64,000 bases of DNA from positions 1,116,001 through 1,180,000 of the forward strand of contig NZ_JACHJW010000001.1 in assembly GCF_014203835.1 (NCBI RefSeq), read 5' to 3'. The position numbers were made by a program, and so were the translations under genes. Origin of the DNA: Micromonospora polyrhachis (lineage in GTDB: Bacteria; Actinomycetota; Actinomycetes; Mycobacteriales; Micromonosporaceae). This document shows, in pieces, positions 36,201 through 44,610 of the stretch (positions within the stretch are counted from its first letter, which is position 1; the number at the start of each line of letters is the position of its first letter). The notes beneath the pieces are model-generated. The model saw only the letters and a program-made list of their open reading frames with translations, did no database searches and was not told where the DNA came from.

Positions 36201-36286
36201 CTAGTAGCGCGGTCCGCAACTCCGGTGCCGGATGTCAGGCACCGGAGTAGGGGACCTGGTATCGGGTGCCCACCCAGGCAGCAGGG

Positions 36287-38242
36287 TCACGAGTGCTGGG
36301 CAGTCCTCGAGGATGCATCGGACAGGTAGCCGCTGGCCTGGAGGTTGAACAACTCCTGGTAGAGGCCGCCCTGGGCCATCAGCTCGTCATGGTTGCCCTG
36401 TTGGACGAGTTGGCCGTCACGCATGACGTAGATCTGGTCGGCGTGGCGGACGTTGGCGAGCCGGTGAGTGATCAGGACGATCAGCCGGTCGGGGTGGCGG
36501 CGCAGGTGTTGGAACATGGCGTGTTCGGCACGGGCGTCGAGGGCGGCGGAGGGTTCGTCGCAGACCAGGAGTCGGGCGTCGCGGTAGAGGCTGCGAGCGG
36601 CGACGAGACGTTGCCACTGGCCGCCGGAGAGGTCATGGCCGTTCTTGAACTCGCGGTCAAGCAGGGTGTTGTACCCGTACGGGAGGTCGAGGATCATGTC
36701 GTGGGCGGCGGCGGCCCGGGCGGCGTCCTCCAGGCTCGGTCCCGGCCCGTGCGCTGGGCGGTCGTGGCGGCCGATGCGGATGTTCTGGCGGACGGTGAAG
36801 GGAAACTTCCACCAGTCCTGGGTCATGACGGCGATGTGTGAGCCGAGGCTGTGCGGGTCGAGGTCGGCGGTGTCGACGCCGTCCCAGCGGATGGTGCCTG
36901 AGGTGGGCCGGTAGAGGCCAGCGATGAGTTTGGCGAGGGTGGTCTTGCCAGAGCCGTTCTCACCGACCAGCGCGACCACTTGGCCGCGGCGCAGGGTCAG
37001 GCTGACCTTGTCGACCGCCGGGGTGTCGGTGTCCGGGTAGCGCAGACTGACCTGGTCGAGTTCGATGGTGTCGAATCCGGCGGCGGGCTCGCCGCCGGCG
37101 GGCAGGGTACGCAGCCGGGCCCGGTCGAGGAAGTCCCGGTAGTCCTGGTAGTAGAGGGCGTCCTCGTAGAGCGAATTGGTCGCGAATACCGCCACCCCGA
37201 GGCTGGTGTGGGCGGTCTGCAGCGCCAGCAGGGCGGTCGCGGCAGCCGCAAGGGCGACCCAGCCGGTGAGAAGCAGGCCACCGAGGACGGCGTAGACGGC
37301 GAAGCTGGCCAGCCCAGCTGCGGAGGCGCCGAGCACGCGGGTCGCGGTCTGTGAGCGGACCAGGTCGAGGTCGGCCCGGGTCTCGGAATTCATCATCCGC
37401 CGGTACTCGCCGAGCAGGAACTCGCGCATCTGGTAGGAGCGGACCTCAGCGGCGGTATGCCGATTGGCCATCAGGTTGGCGAGCATCCACATCCGGCGGC
37501 GCCGCGTGATCCGGGCCAGCAGATTCAGGTACTGGCGGCGGGCGACCCGCACGGCGGTGATCGCCTCGGGGACGGCCGCGAGCAGCAGGCAGGGCAGCAA
37601 GATCGGTTGGATCACCGCGACCGCAGCGGCGGTGGCGAGGACACCGACCACGCCGGTGATGAGGTTGACCGTGTGGTCAACGATCGAGGCGGCTTCGCGC
37701 ATCCCGCGGTCCCGAGCTCGGTCCATTTCCTCGGCGAACCCGGCGTCGTCAAACGCGGCCAGGTCGACCGCCGTGGTCACCTCGAACATCCGCAGTTCCA
37801 CCCGGTAGTTGATCTGCGGAACCAGGCGGGCCTGGGCCCAGCCGGCCGCGATCGTCAGGCCCCCCTTCGCCATCACCGCCGCGGCGGCCAGCAGCAGAGC
37901 GGGCAGCGCCGCGCGGACCCGGTCCGGGGTGGGACCAGCGGCGAACAGCTCGGTCAGCACTCTGGTGGTGGCAAGCAGCCCGAATGTGGTCATCACCCCG
38001 GCGGCGATGTTCAGGCCGATCGACGTGATCGTGTCCCGGCGGCTGGTCGCCCACGCCACCCCGATCGCCTCTCCCACCAGGCGGGGCAGGCGCCGCGCCA
38101 CCGCCCAGAAGCTGGTCTGCGCGATCTGCCGGGCGTGGTGCATCCAGTCGGGATCCTCCAACTCCGGCAGCACCAGCTCGGCTTCGTTGCTGGTTGTCTC
38201 GTCCTGGTTGAGTACCTGTGGGGGGCGGATCACGGTCTCCAC
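36287..38242 (-). CDS. ABC exporter (fused permease-ATPase)
   Basis: A 651-aa half-transporter that works as a dimer. A cytoplasmic N-terminal segment of about 70 residues is followed by a six-helix ABC membrane domain to about 370. The ATPase follows, with Walker A VGENGSGKTT near 440, Q-loop AVMTQDW, signature LSGGQWQRLVAARSLY near 550, Walker B RLLVCDEPSAALD and an H-loop ITHR. Related exporters move peptides, lipids or drugs and are common in lanthipeptide and other secondary-metabolite loci. GGAG precedes the GTG at 38242. It is convergent with the glycan cluster across the IS, so cluster membership is possible but unproven. Confidence 0.85.
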   Translation of the reverse strand: METVIRPPQVLNQDETTSNEAELVLPELEDPDWMHHARQIAQTSFWAVARRLPRLVGEAIGVAWATSRRDTITSIGLNIAAGVMTTFGLLATTRVLTELFAAGPTPDRVRAALPALLLAAAAVMAKGGLTIAAGWAQARLVPQINYRVELRMFEVTTAVDLAAFDDAGFAEEMDRARDRGMREAASIVDHTVNLITGVVGVLATAAAVAVIQPILLPCLLLAAVPEAITAVRVARRQYLNLLARITRRRRMWMLANLMANRHTAAEVRSYQMREFLLGEYRRMMNSETRADLDLVRSQTATRVLGASAAGLASFAVYAVLGGLLLTGWVALAAAATALLALQTAHTSLGVAVFATNSLYEDALYYQDYRDFLDRARLRTLPAGGEPAAGFDTIELDQVSLRYPDTDTPAVDKVSLTLRRGQVVALVGENGSGKTTLAKLIAGLYRPTSGTIRWDGVDTADLDPHSLGSHIAVMTQDWWKFPFTVRQNIRIGRHDRPAHGPGPSLEDAARAAAAHDMILDLPYGYNTLLDREFKNGHDLSGGQWQRLVAARSLYRDARLLVCDEPSAALDARAEHAMFQHLRRHPDRLIVLITHRLANVRHADQIYVMRDGQLVQQGNHDELMAQGGLYQELFNLQASGYLSDASSRTAQHS

Positions 38243-38804
38243 ACAGTCTCCTCGGGGAATGGCGGCCTCGGCCGGCGGGACAGATGAGTTCGGGCAGCAG
38301 GGATCGCCCGGTTGGTGCCGGGAAACAGGTGTTGAACGAAGCGGGTCTCAGCCCTCTGCGGGTGGAAATACGCCCGGAGCGTACGTTGCGCAATCAGATC
38401 GAGTCACGCAGTTACCGGCGTGTCGAACAGGCGTTTCAATCGGTGCCCTGCCCTCGGTGCCGGGCCCCCATTCACACCTGGGCAGAGCAGACCTCTGGCC
38501 AACCCCCTATGTCTATGTCGTCGACACTCGGGCAGCCAGGCCACCATGTAGCGCGAGCCGCGTCGACGGCAGCTCCGAAGTCGACGTTTGCCCGATCCTG
38601 AGCCAACCCATGATCACATCTGCTGATCTGCCGCCGACCGTACGCGCCGAAGTATCGACGGGCACGACAGTTCGCTAACCGTGCACCCGTGCGGGCCGCC
38701 CATAGGAGTTGAGCTGGCGGCGTGCGAATACGTGTCAGAGCCGGCCCGGGTGTAATGATCGTAGCGGTGGGGTGACCTGCCCGGATTATCTGTAACGGTG
38801 CGCC
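38243..38804. other. Gene-free stretch
   Basis: About 560 bases upstream of the ABC exporter. No open frame has both a start signal and recognisable sequence, and I did not find a precursor-peptide-like ORF or a strong dyad. It presumably carries the exporter promoter. Confidence 0.4.
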
Positions 38805-39326
38805 TCAGCGCACGACGAGGTGATACGTCGCCGTGACGCTGAATCCGTGCCCGTCCGTGCCGTCCAAGCAGACTGTGTGCTCGCCGGATGGCAACTGGTC
38901 GACCATGGCCCAGATGCCCCAGACCCACATCGGGACGGCTCGCCGGACGCGGGTGACGGGGTTGAGGAACGCGCCGCGGACGTCGAACAGCTTCGCCGCG
39001 TCGATGGTGACAACGGGGTGTTGCTGCCCATCGACGTGGACCGTGCCCCGCGCTTGGGGTAGCGGCGGAATGTACGTGCCGTCCGGACACCACATGTTGA
39101 ACGCGGGCATGAACAGCGGACGGTCCGAAGGAATGGTGCACCGACGTTCGACGGCCCCGCCGAAGCAGCCCGCGAGAAACCACACGTCCTTCGGCTGACG
39201 CACGTGCGCGTAACGGCCGGTCCGGTCCAGCACCGGATTTCTCCACGGTCCGGTGGCCGCAGCCCACTGCACCCAGCGCGCCGCGAGCCCCTCGGGACCG
39301 TACAGCTCGTACGGGAAGATCGACAC
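38805..39326 (-). CDS. Unknown protein of the WFLAG/CTIP family
   Basis: A 173-aa protein that resembles a widespread family of mostly secreted proteins of unknown function. They share a tryptophan-rich start (ARWVQWAAATGPWRNPVLD), the block VWFLAGCFGGAVERRCTIP and FMPAFNMWCPDGT; I recognise the pattern but know no name or activity. Most relatives have a signal peptide; this ORF starts right at the domain, so it may have lost its N-terminus, and a decayed lipoprotein-like sequence lies directly upstream. The GTG start has no clear ribosome binding site. Confidence 0.5.
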   Translation of the reverse strand: MSIFPYELYGPEGLAARWVQWAAATGPWRNPVLDRTGRYAHVRQPKDVWFLAGCFGGAVERRCTIPSDRPLFMPAFNMWCPDGTYIPPLPQARGTVHVDGQQHPVVTIDAAKLFDVRGAFLNPVTRVRRAVPMWVWGIWAMVDQLPSGEHTVCLDGTDGHGFSVTATYHLVVR

Positions 39327-39339
39327 GCCGGAGATGGTA

Positions 39340-39740
39340 GCCGTCGACGGGCTGAAGCACCGCGCCGCCGTTGGCCGTCAAAGCGACAGCTCAATCGACC
39401 GTGGCTGAGCAGATAAAGCCGTTCCGAATCGTTGAGGTGCATCCGGCCGTTGGCCGTGACAGAGCGGCTGGCGTCCAGGTAGATGTCACCACCGACCGAT
39501 GAACGCCACCAGCTCCCCCCGGTGCTCCCGAACGGCGCGGTGCCGTGGATCGTCTTCGCACCACCGTCACCACGGACGAAGTCCGCTGACGCGGCCACTC
39601 CCGGTCCGGAGGCCGACACTCCGGGGGCTTAGTCACCCAGTTAGACACTGCCGCCCAGCGATGGTCTGGCAGCCGGCCAACCCGGCCACCAGCACCGCCA
39701 CCACGACAACCAAACGGATACACCGGGTCACCGGCACAAA
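39340..39740 (-). pseudogene. Decayed lipoprotein-like gene
   Basis: Reading down from about 39735, VTRCIRLVVVVAVLVAGLAGC looks like a lipoprotein signal with the lipobox LAGC. That frame stops soon after. From 39619 another frame encodes SADFVRGDGGAKTIHG and later RSVTANGRMHLNDSERLYLL, which look like protein sequence but then break up. I read this as the remains of one secreted protein gene with frameshifts, perhaps the lost N-terminus of the gene at 38805. Confidence 0.35.
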
Positions 39741-40345
39741 CCTCCAACAGCCGGCGCTGATCACCTCGTGCGAGTACGCCTCCCGGGTCACCGGGTCGAC
39801 GGTGTCCGGCTGCTGCGCCTGTCGGCCGGAGAATCGCATGACCGCGATGTCGATGGTGTGCCCGAGGTGGTGCACTCCTCCAGCACCAGCCCCACCTGGC
39901 TGAGTACCTGCCAGCACCGGTTGACACAGTAGGGGTCGTACGCGGCGTGCGTGGTGTCCTCGGCGAACGGGGTGCTGTCGGCCAGATCGTAGGGTTCGGC
40001 CTCGATGTGTACCTGGATGCCGAGGTGCGAGAGCGCGGTGAACAGTCGTTCCTGGAACGCCGCGACGGACAGGCCGGGTAGGAGGAAGGTGGCCGTCTGG
40101 CCGGCCAGGGTGTTGATGACCAGCCGGTGGTCGACGAAGTCGAAGTCGATGGCGAACATCATGTCCCGGCCCACGGGCCGGGACATGATGCCGCGGCCGG
40201 TCAGATGGAACGGTACGTGCCACCAGTGGTTGCGCGGCGGTGCCTGGTCCAGCCGGATCTTGCTGACGATCTGCTCGAACCGGTGGACGGTTTCCGTCGA
40301 GTCCGCGCAAGCGAAAATCGGGATCGGCGGGAACAACTCGGTCAT
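39735..40345 (-). pseudogene. DUF5996 family gene, frameshifted and truncated
   Basis: From the ATG at 40345 the frame encodes a clear DUF5996 start: PPIPIFACADSTETVHRFEQ, VSKIRLDQAPPRNHWWHVPF, IDFDFVDHRLVINT and FAEDTTHAAYDPYCV. After VGLVLEE the frame shifts. The next frame carries the family C-terminal piece IDIAVMRFSGRQA and DPVTREAYSHEVISAGCW, but the middle GKCSPVHFFWG-like block and the end are missing. DUF5996 proteins are usually near 300 aa and of unknown function. The gene is almost certainly dead. An IS5-type remnant starts 16 bases upstream of it. Confidence 0.75.
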
Positions 40346-40360
40346 CCGGACCGAGCGCGT

Positions 40361-40912
40361 TTACGTCTTGAGGGTGGAGACGGCGCGTTTGCCGAGTGCT
40401 CGGATCTGGCGGGGTGCCGGTTGGCGAACTTCTGCCGGCGGGACAAGTGGGTGCGGCGGCGTTTGAACGGGGTCCAGATGATGCCGCAGGCGTCTTGGGA
40501 AGCCCTTATCGACGAAGGTCAGCACGTTCACGCTGGCCAGGGCGTCGATCAGGTCGTGGCTGCGAGCGGTGGTCAGGTCGTGAACGGAGCCAGGCAGGCG
40601 GGTGAGGCCCAGACCAGCCGCCCGGCGGCGTCGGTTAGGACCTGCACGTTCACCCCGTGGTGCTTGTGCTTACCCACTTAGTAGGGACGCTGGTCAGCAA
40701 CCCGGTCGATCGGAATCAGCGTGCCGTCGAGGATCGCGTACGCCAACCGGGCTGCCCGGCGCATCGCCGTATCGAGGTCGTCAGCGCAGGCGGCGAGCAG
40801 GTCGACGGCCTCACGCAGATAGCGGCCACACGGTGGTCACCGACACCGCGAAGCCGGCCGGGAGGCGGGTGAGGGTATCGCCGTCCGGCGGTGAACGACG
40901 ACCATGAGCTGT
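40361..40912 (-). pseudogene. IS5-family transposase remnant
   Basis: Pieces of one DDE transposase follow each other in changing frames: TRLPAGFAVSVTTVW, then YLREAVDLLAACADDLDTA, then LDGTLIPIDRVADQRPY, a TAA, GKHKHHGVNVQVLTDAAGRL, and finally DLIDALASVNVLTFVDKGF and RALGKRAVSTLKT. I count an extra C in the first piece, a nonsense codon after RPY, a lost C near WASPA and an extra C after KGF. It is a dead insertion sequence. Confidence 0.8.
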
Positions 40913-41013
40913 GTGCGGGGTAATCGCATGCACGGTCCGAAGCGGCGGGAGTTGGAAGCTGTTGTTGGCGGGTGCGGTCCCTGGCAGCCGGGAAATCAAG
41001 TGATGTTGGAGTA

Positions 41014-42624
41014 TCAGGGTGCTCTCTTTGGAGGTCGGTGTAGCTGGGCGGCGTCGCGGGAGACCATCACGTCGAGCAGTCTGGTGCCATGCCGCCGCAG
41101 CAGACGCACGGTGAGAGTGGGGGGCAGGGAGAGGCTGACCGCGGCCAGCAGGAGGGCCGCGAGCGCCGACGCCCACAAGTGACCGCCGGTGGTGGCGCCA
41201 ATGATGCCGGGGAGAATGGCGCCCAGCAGGACCACGGGAAAGATCGTCATTTGTCCACCGGTCGGATCGCCTGCTTGTTGGCCAGGGTAGCGGCGATCGC
41301 GGGCATCGGTGCCGACAGCTGGCATCAGGAGCGCGATCAGCGGTGCCACGGCGCAGGCCACGGCGGCTGCGGCGATGGCGCCGCTGATGGCGACAACGCC
41401 CAGCGGAGAGCGGGTCACGGCCCACAACACAGCCGCCAGCACGATCGACGGTGCGCCGAATAACAGGAACCATGCCGCCATCCGGCCGCGTACGTCGGCC
41501 TGGAGGGCGCCCGGCGTGGTGAGCAGCTGCCACAGGGCCGTGCCGTCCAGGGCGTAGGTGTTGACCGCGACCATCGCGCCGAACACCGCCGCTGCGGGAC
41601 CCACCAGGGGCAGCGCCCAACTCCAGTCGGTGACCGCGATGATGAGCGCCATCAGCAGCGGGGTCAGCCAGGCGCTACGCAGTTCCACACCGCGCGCGGG
41701 ATCCCGCGACCAGGTGGCCAGCTCTCGCGAGACGACAGCGGACACCTGCGGCGTCGTGAACGGAAGCGACAGCCCACGACCTGGTGCGTTGGGCCGTCGC
41801 GGCGTCGCGTGGCGAGGTGGGCGGCGTAGGGCACGAGCCGTCAGGGTGGTCCAGCCCAGTTGCAGCAGTGCGCCCATGGTCAGGAGGCCCATCAGTGGCA
41901 CGATGACCGCGTCCGTCCCGGCGCTGTCACGGGCGGCGATCGCGGCGCGGTATCCCCATCCCGTGGGCAGGAGGGCGAGCACGTCGATGACCGACGCGGG
42001 TAGCTGCCCGAAGCTGGGGGTGACCAGGGTGGTGTCGCCCTGACCGAGGCGGGGCAGCAACCAGGCCGCGATCGGCACCCACCCGGCGAACGACAGCGCG
42101 AGCATGATGGCGGTTTGGGTGGCGGCCAGCGTCATCCCGGCCCGGGTCTGTAGCAGCCATGCCGTGATTGCCGCCACCGTCTTACCCGCCCAGACCAGCA
42201 GGTACAGCTGTGCCACCATCGCCACCACGCCGATCGTGGCCGCCGTCAGGCCGCTCGGCGCGGCCAGCGCGACCAGGGACGACAGACAGGTCAGCGTGAC
42301 CAGCGGGCCGACGCCCAGCAGCTCGGTCCAGGACAAAGCCAGGGCCGCGCGCCATGGCCGCAGCGGATAGCCGCGTAACCAGTCGCGCGAGATGACCGAC
42401 GGATCGTGGCGTGGCTGGGCCAGAGGGCCGAACAGCCACATGGCGCCCCATCCGGTGAGCGCCACGGCGATCCAGCCTTCGTGGAGCAGTCCACGGTTGG
42501 CCACTGCTGCGGCGACGACCACCAGCGCGGCCAGGGCCATACCGGTGACCAGGCTGAATCCGCGCTCGTTGTGCGGGCCGTTGCGGAACAGGCGTAGCTT
42601 CAGCGCGAACAGGGCGCGGGTCAT
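41014..42624 (-). CDS. ABC transporter permease
   Basis: A roughly 536-aa polytopic membrane protein with about ten to twelve hydrophobic helices and no ATPase motifs. A short cytoplasmic start (TRALFALKLRLFRNG) and a central charged loop (TARALRRPPRHATPRRP) are seen. I start at the ATG at 42624, which overlaps the stop of the ATPase gene (ATGA), so translation is coupled; a GTG at 42633 is also in frame. With the ATPase it forms an ABC-2-type exporter of unknown substrate. The IS5 remnant lies just downstream. Confidence 0.75.
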   Translation of the reverse strand: MTRALFALKLRLFRNGPHNERGFSLVTGMALAALVVVAAAVANRGLLHEGWIAVALTGWGAMWLFGPLAQPRHDPSVISRDWLRGYPLRPWRAALALSWTELLGVGPLVTLTCLSSLVALAAPSGLTAATIGVVAMVAQLYLLVWAGKTVAAITAWLLQTRAGMTLAATQTAIMLALSFAGWVPIAAWLLPRLGQGDTTLVTPSFGQLPASVIDVLALLPTGWGYRAAIAARDSAGTDAVIVPLMGLLTMGALLQLGWTTLTARALRRPPRHATPRRPNAPGRGLSLPFTTPQVSAVVSRELATWSRDPARGVELRSAWLTPLLMALIIAVTDWSWALPLVGPAAAVFGAMVAVNTYALDGTALWQLLTTPGALQADVRGRMAAWFLLFGAPSIVLAAVLWAVTRSPLGVVAISGAIAAAAVACAVAPLIALLMPAVGTDARDRRYPGQQAGDPTGGQMTIFPVVLLGAILPGIIGATTGGHLWASALAALLLAAVSLSLPPTLTVRLLRRHGTRLLDVMVSRDAAQLHRPPKRAP

Positions 42625-43382
42625 GTCAGCCACTTCAGCGGACGGACCGGATCGGCGCCGACCAGCTCGACGAAACGTTCGTTGAGCGTCCCGCCCGCTG
42701 CCACCTCGTCAACCGGCCCCTCGACCAGCACCCGGCCACCGGCCACCACCGCCACCCGACGGCAGTTGCGTTCGACGAAGTCCATGATGTGGCTCGACAT
42801 GACCACCGTGCCACCGGCGGCGGCGTGCTGTGTGAGCACCTGTTCGATGGATCGGGCCGAGACCGGGTCGATCGCCTCGAACGGCTCATCGAGGATCAGC
42901 ACTCTGGGGCGGTGCAGCATCGCCAGCGCCAAGTTGATCTTTTTGCGCATGCCGGTGGAATACTCCACGATCAGCGTGCGTGGGGCGGCGTCGAGTCCCA
43001 GGATCTCCAGCAGGTCGTCGGCGCGGGCCCGCCAGCTGTCATCCAGCCCACGCAGCCCGGCGCTGTACCGCAGCACCTCCGTGGCGGTCAGCCGTTCGGG
43101 TAGCGACAGCCCGTCCATCATGATTCCGAGCTGGGCGAGCGCGTTTACCCGATCGGTTCGCAGGTCATGACCGGCGATCCTGATCGCGCCGGAGGTCGGC
43201 TCCCGCAACCCGCACATTGCCGTCAGCGTGGTGGTCTTACCGGCCCCGTTCGGGCCGACGATGCCGTAGCACATTCCCGGTGGGATGCTCAGGCTGAGCC
43301 GGTCGACGGCGAGCACTGTACCGAAACGCTGGGTGAGATCGGTTACCTCGACGGCGGGGATGGTGGAATCGAACACTTGCAT
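42621..43382 (-). CDS. ABC transporter ATP-binding protein
   Basis: A 253-aa ATPase. Walker A is GPNGAGKTTT near residue 42, the signature is YSTGMRKKINLALAM near 140 and Walker B is VLILDEPFEAIDP near 160; the H-loop lies in MSSHIMDF. The variant signature STGM is typical of ATPases pairing with ABC-2 permeases that export drugs, lipids or polymers. I start at the ATG at 43382 (GGAAAGAG just upstream), seven codons inside the open frame. It is the first gene of a two-gene operon. Confidence 0.85.
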   Translation of the reverse strand: MQVFDSTIPAVEVTDLTQRFGTVLAVDRLSLSIPPGMCYGIVGPNGAGKTTTLTAMCGLREPTSGAIRIAGHDLRTDRVNALAQLGIMMDGLSLPERLTATEVLRYSAGLRGLDDSWRARADDLLEILGLDAAPRTLIVEYSTGMRKKINLALAMLHRPRVLILDEPFEAIDPVSARSIEQVLTQHAAAGGTVVMSSHIMDFVERNCRRVAVVAGGRVLVEGPVDEVAAGGTLNERFVELVGADPVRPLKWLT

Positions 43383-43728
43383 CGTCTCTTTCCAGCAAGT
43401 CATGGCAAAACGGTCAATTCTCTATCCGATCATCGACCGCGCTATTCGTCGATCAGGCCGCGGATCTCGTCAGTCCCCGGGCCAGGGAGGACAGCAACGC
43501 CGGGGCCCGCCGGAGCGGACGAGCACGCTGACGTGGCTGACATCAGGCGACAGGACGTCGAAGCGGCTTGCCGGGGGCAGCGATTACACAACGAGATGCG
43601 CCGGCCGTCGAGCGGCCATCCACATAACGGCACGGCCGGCAGTCACCCCGCTGCTACAGCAGAGCGAAGCTCGTTCAGCCCCGCTCCCACACCCCCAGTT
43701 CACCGTTCTTGTGCAGTTGGATGAGCTA
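43383..43728. other. Gene-free stretch
   Basis: About 345 bases between the hydrolase 3' end and the ABC ATPase start, both on the minus strand. Small frames here resemble nothing. It should contain the ABC promoter and the end of the hydrolase transcript. Confidence 0.4.
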
Positions 43729-44607
43729 TCACTCGGCTGTGTGCATGAGGATGGCGGTGGCCAGTTCCTCGTGCACCTCCGGCGGCAGCGTGTGCCCCAT
43801 GCCCGCCGTGATCATCAGCCGCGCTCCCGAGATCTGCTCGGCGATGATCGCGCCGTGACCCCTTTTGACCGGCTCGTGGCTGCCTTCGATGACCAGCGTG
43901 GGCGCCTTCAGCTGATGCAGCACGCCCACTGGCTCGAAGTCCGGGTTCGCCGCTGCGGCCAGCCGGTGGTTGGCCACCGACGACAGGTCGCGGGCCCGGT
44001 CGTAGATCCGTTCCTGTAGCCGACGCGCCGCGTCCTCGTCGAACGGCAGCCCGGTGCCGTGCAGCACGCGCTGTTCGGCGATCATGCTGTTGATCTGGGC
44101 GCGCCGGTCCTCCGGCGGTGGGGCGGTCATCAGCGCCCGGTAGAAGGCCACGAACTCCGGTGCCGGCTCAGGCAGGCTGCCCTCAGGCTGGGGCTGCCCC
44201 AGCAGAGCCCGCATGATCACCTGACCTTCGCCGCCACCGAGCGGTGAGGAGCCGATAATGGTCAGCGAGCGCACCCGCTCGGGCCGCTCCAACGCGATGA
44301 ACTGGCCGAGTAGCCCGCCCGCCGAATGGCAGACCAGGTGCGCGCTCTCCATGCCGTGGGCGTCCAGCACGCGGTACACGTCGTTCTTGATGTCGTCCCA
44401 CGTGTACGGCTCCACCGCGAAGTCAACCGTGTCCGACATGCCGGTGTCACGGTGGTCGTACCGGACCACCCGGCGGCCTCCGGCGACAAGGCGGCCGACG
44501 AACTCGTCCGGCCACAGGACGCCCTGCGACATCGACCCCATGATCAACAGGATCGGCGCATCCGTCGCGGCGCCGAACTCTTCACTCCAGATGTTCACCT
44601 CATGCAT
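43729..44607 (-). CDS. Alpha/beta hydrolase
   Basis: A 292-aa alpha/beta-hydrolase. The nucleophile serine is in VCHSAGGLLGQFIA near 96, the acid is in TLVIEGSHEPVKRGHG near 240 (Glu or an adjacent position in place of the usual Asp), and the histidine is in TAGMGHTLPPEVH near 270. The oxyanion region is LLIMGSMSQGVLWPDEF. Relatives include DhaA-like and aclacinomycin methylesterase-type proteins (RdmC-like), but the substrate is unknown. It starts four bases after the LAL regulator's stop, so the two are one operon. Confidence 0.8.
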   Translation of the reverse strand: MHEVNIWSEEFGAATDAPILLIMGSMSQGVLWPDEFVGRLVAGGRRVVRYDHRDTGMSDTVDFAVEPYTWDDIKNDVYRVLDAHGMESAHLVCHSAGGLLGQFIALERPERVRSLTIIGSSPLGGGEGQVIMRALLGQPQPEGSLPEPAPEFVAFYRALMTAPPPEDRRAQINSMIAEQRVLHGTGLPFDEDAARRLQERIYDRARDLSSVANHRLAAAANPDFEPVGVLHQLKAPTLVIEGSHEPVKRGHGAIIAEQISGARLMITAGMGHTLPPEVHEELATAILMHTAE

Positions 44608-44610
44608 GTC

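Noticed and set aside
38243-38804. Precursor peptide for the ABC exporter (lanthipeptide or lasso type)
   Set aside because: No short ORF with a ribosome binding site and Cys/Ser/Thr-rich core was found, and no modification enzyme is nearby.
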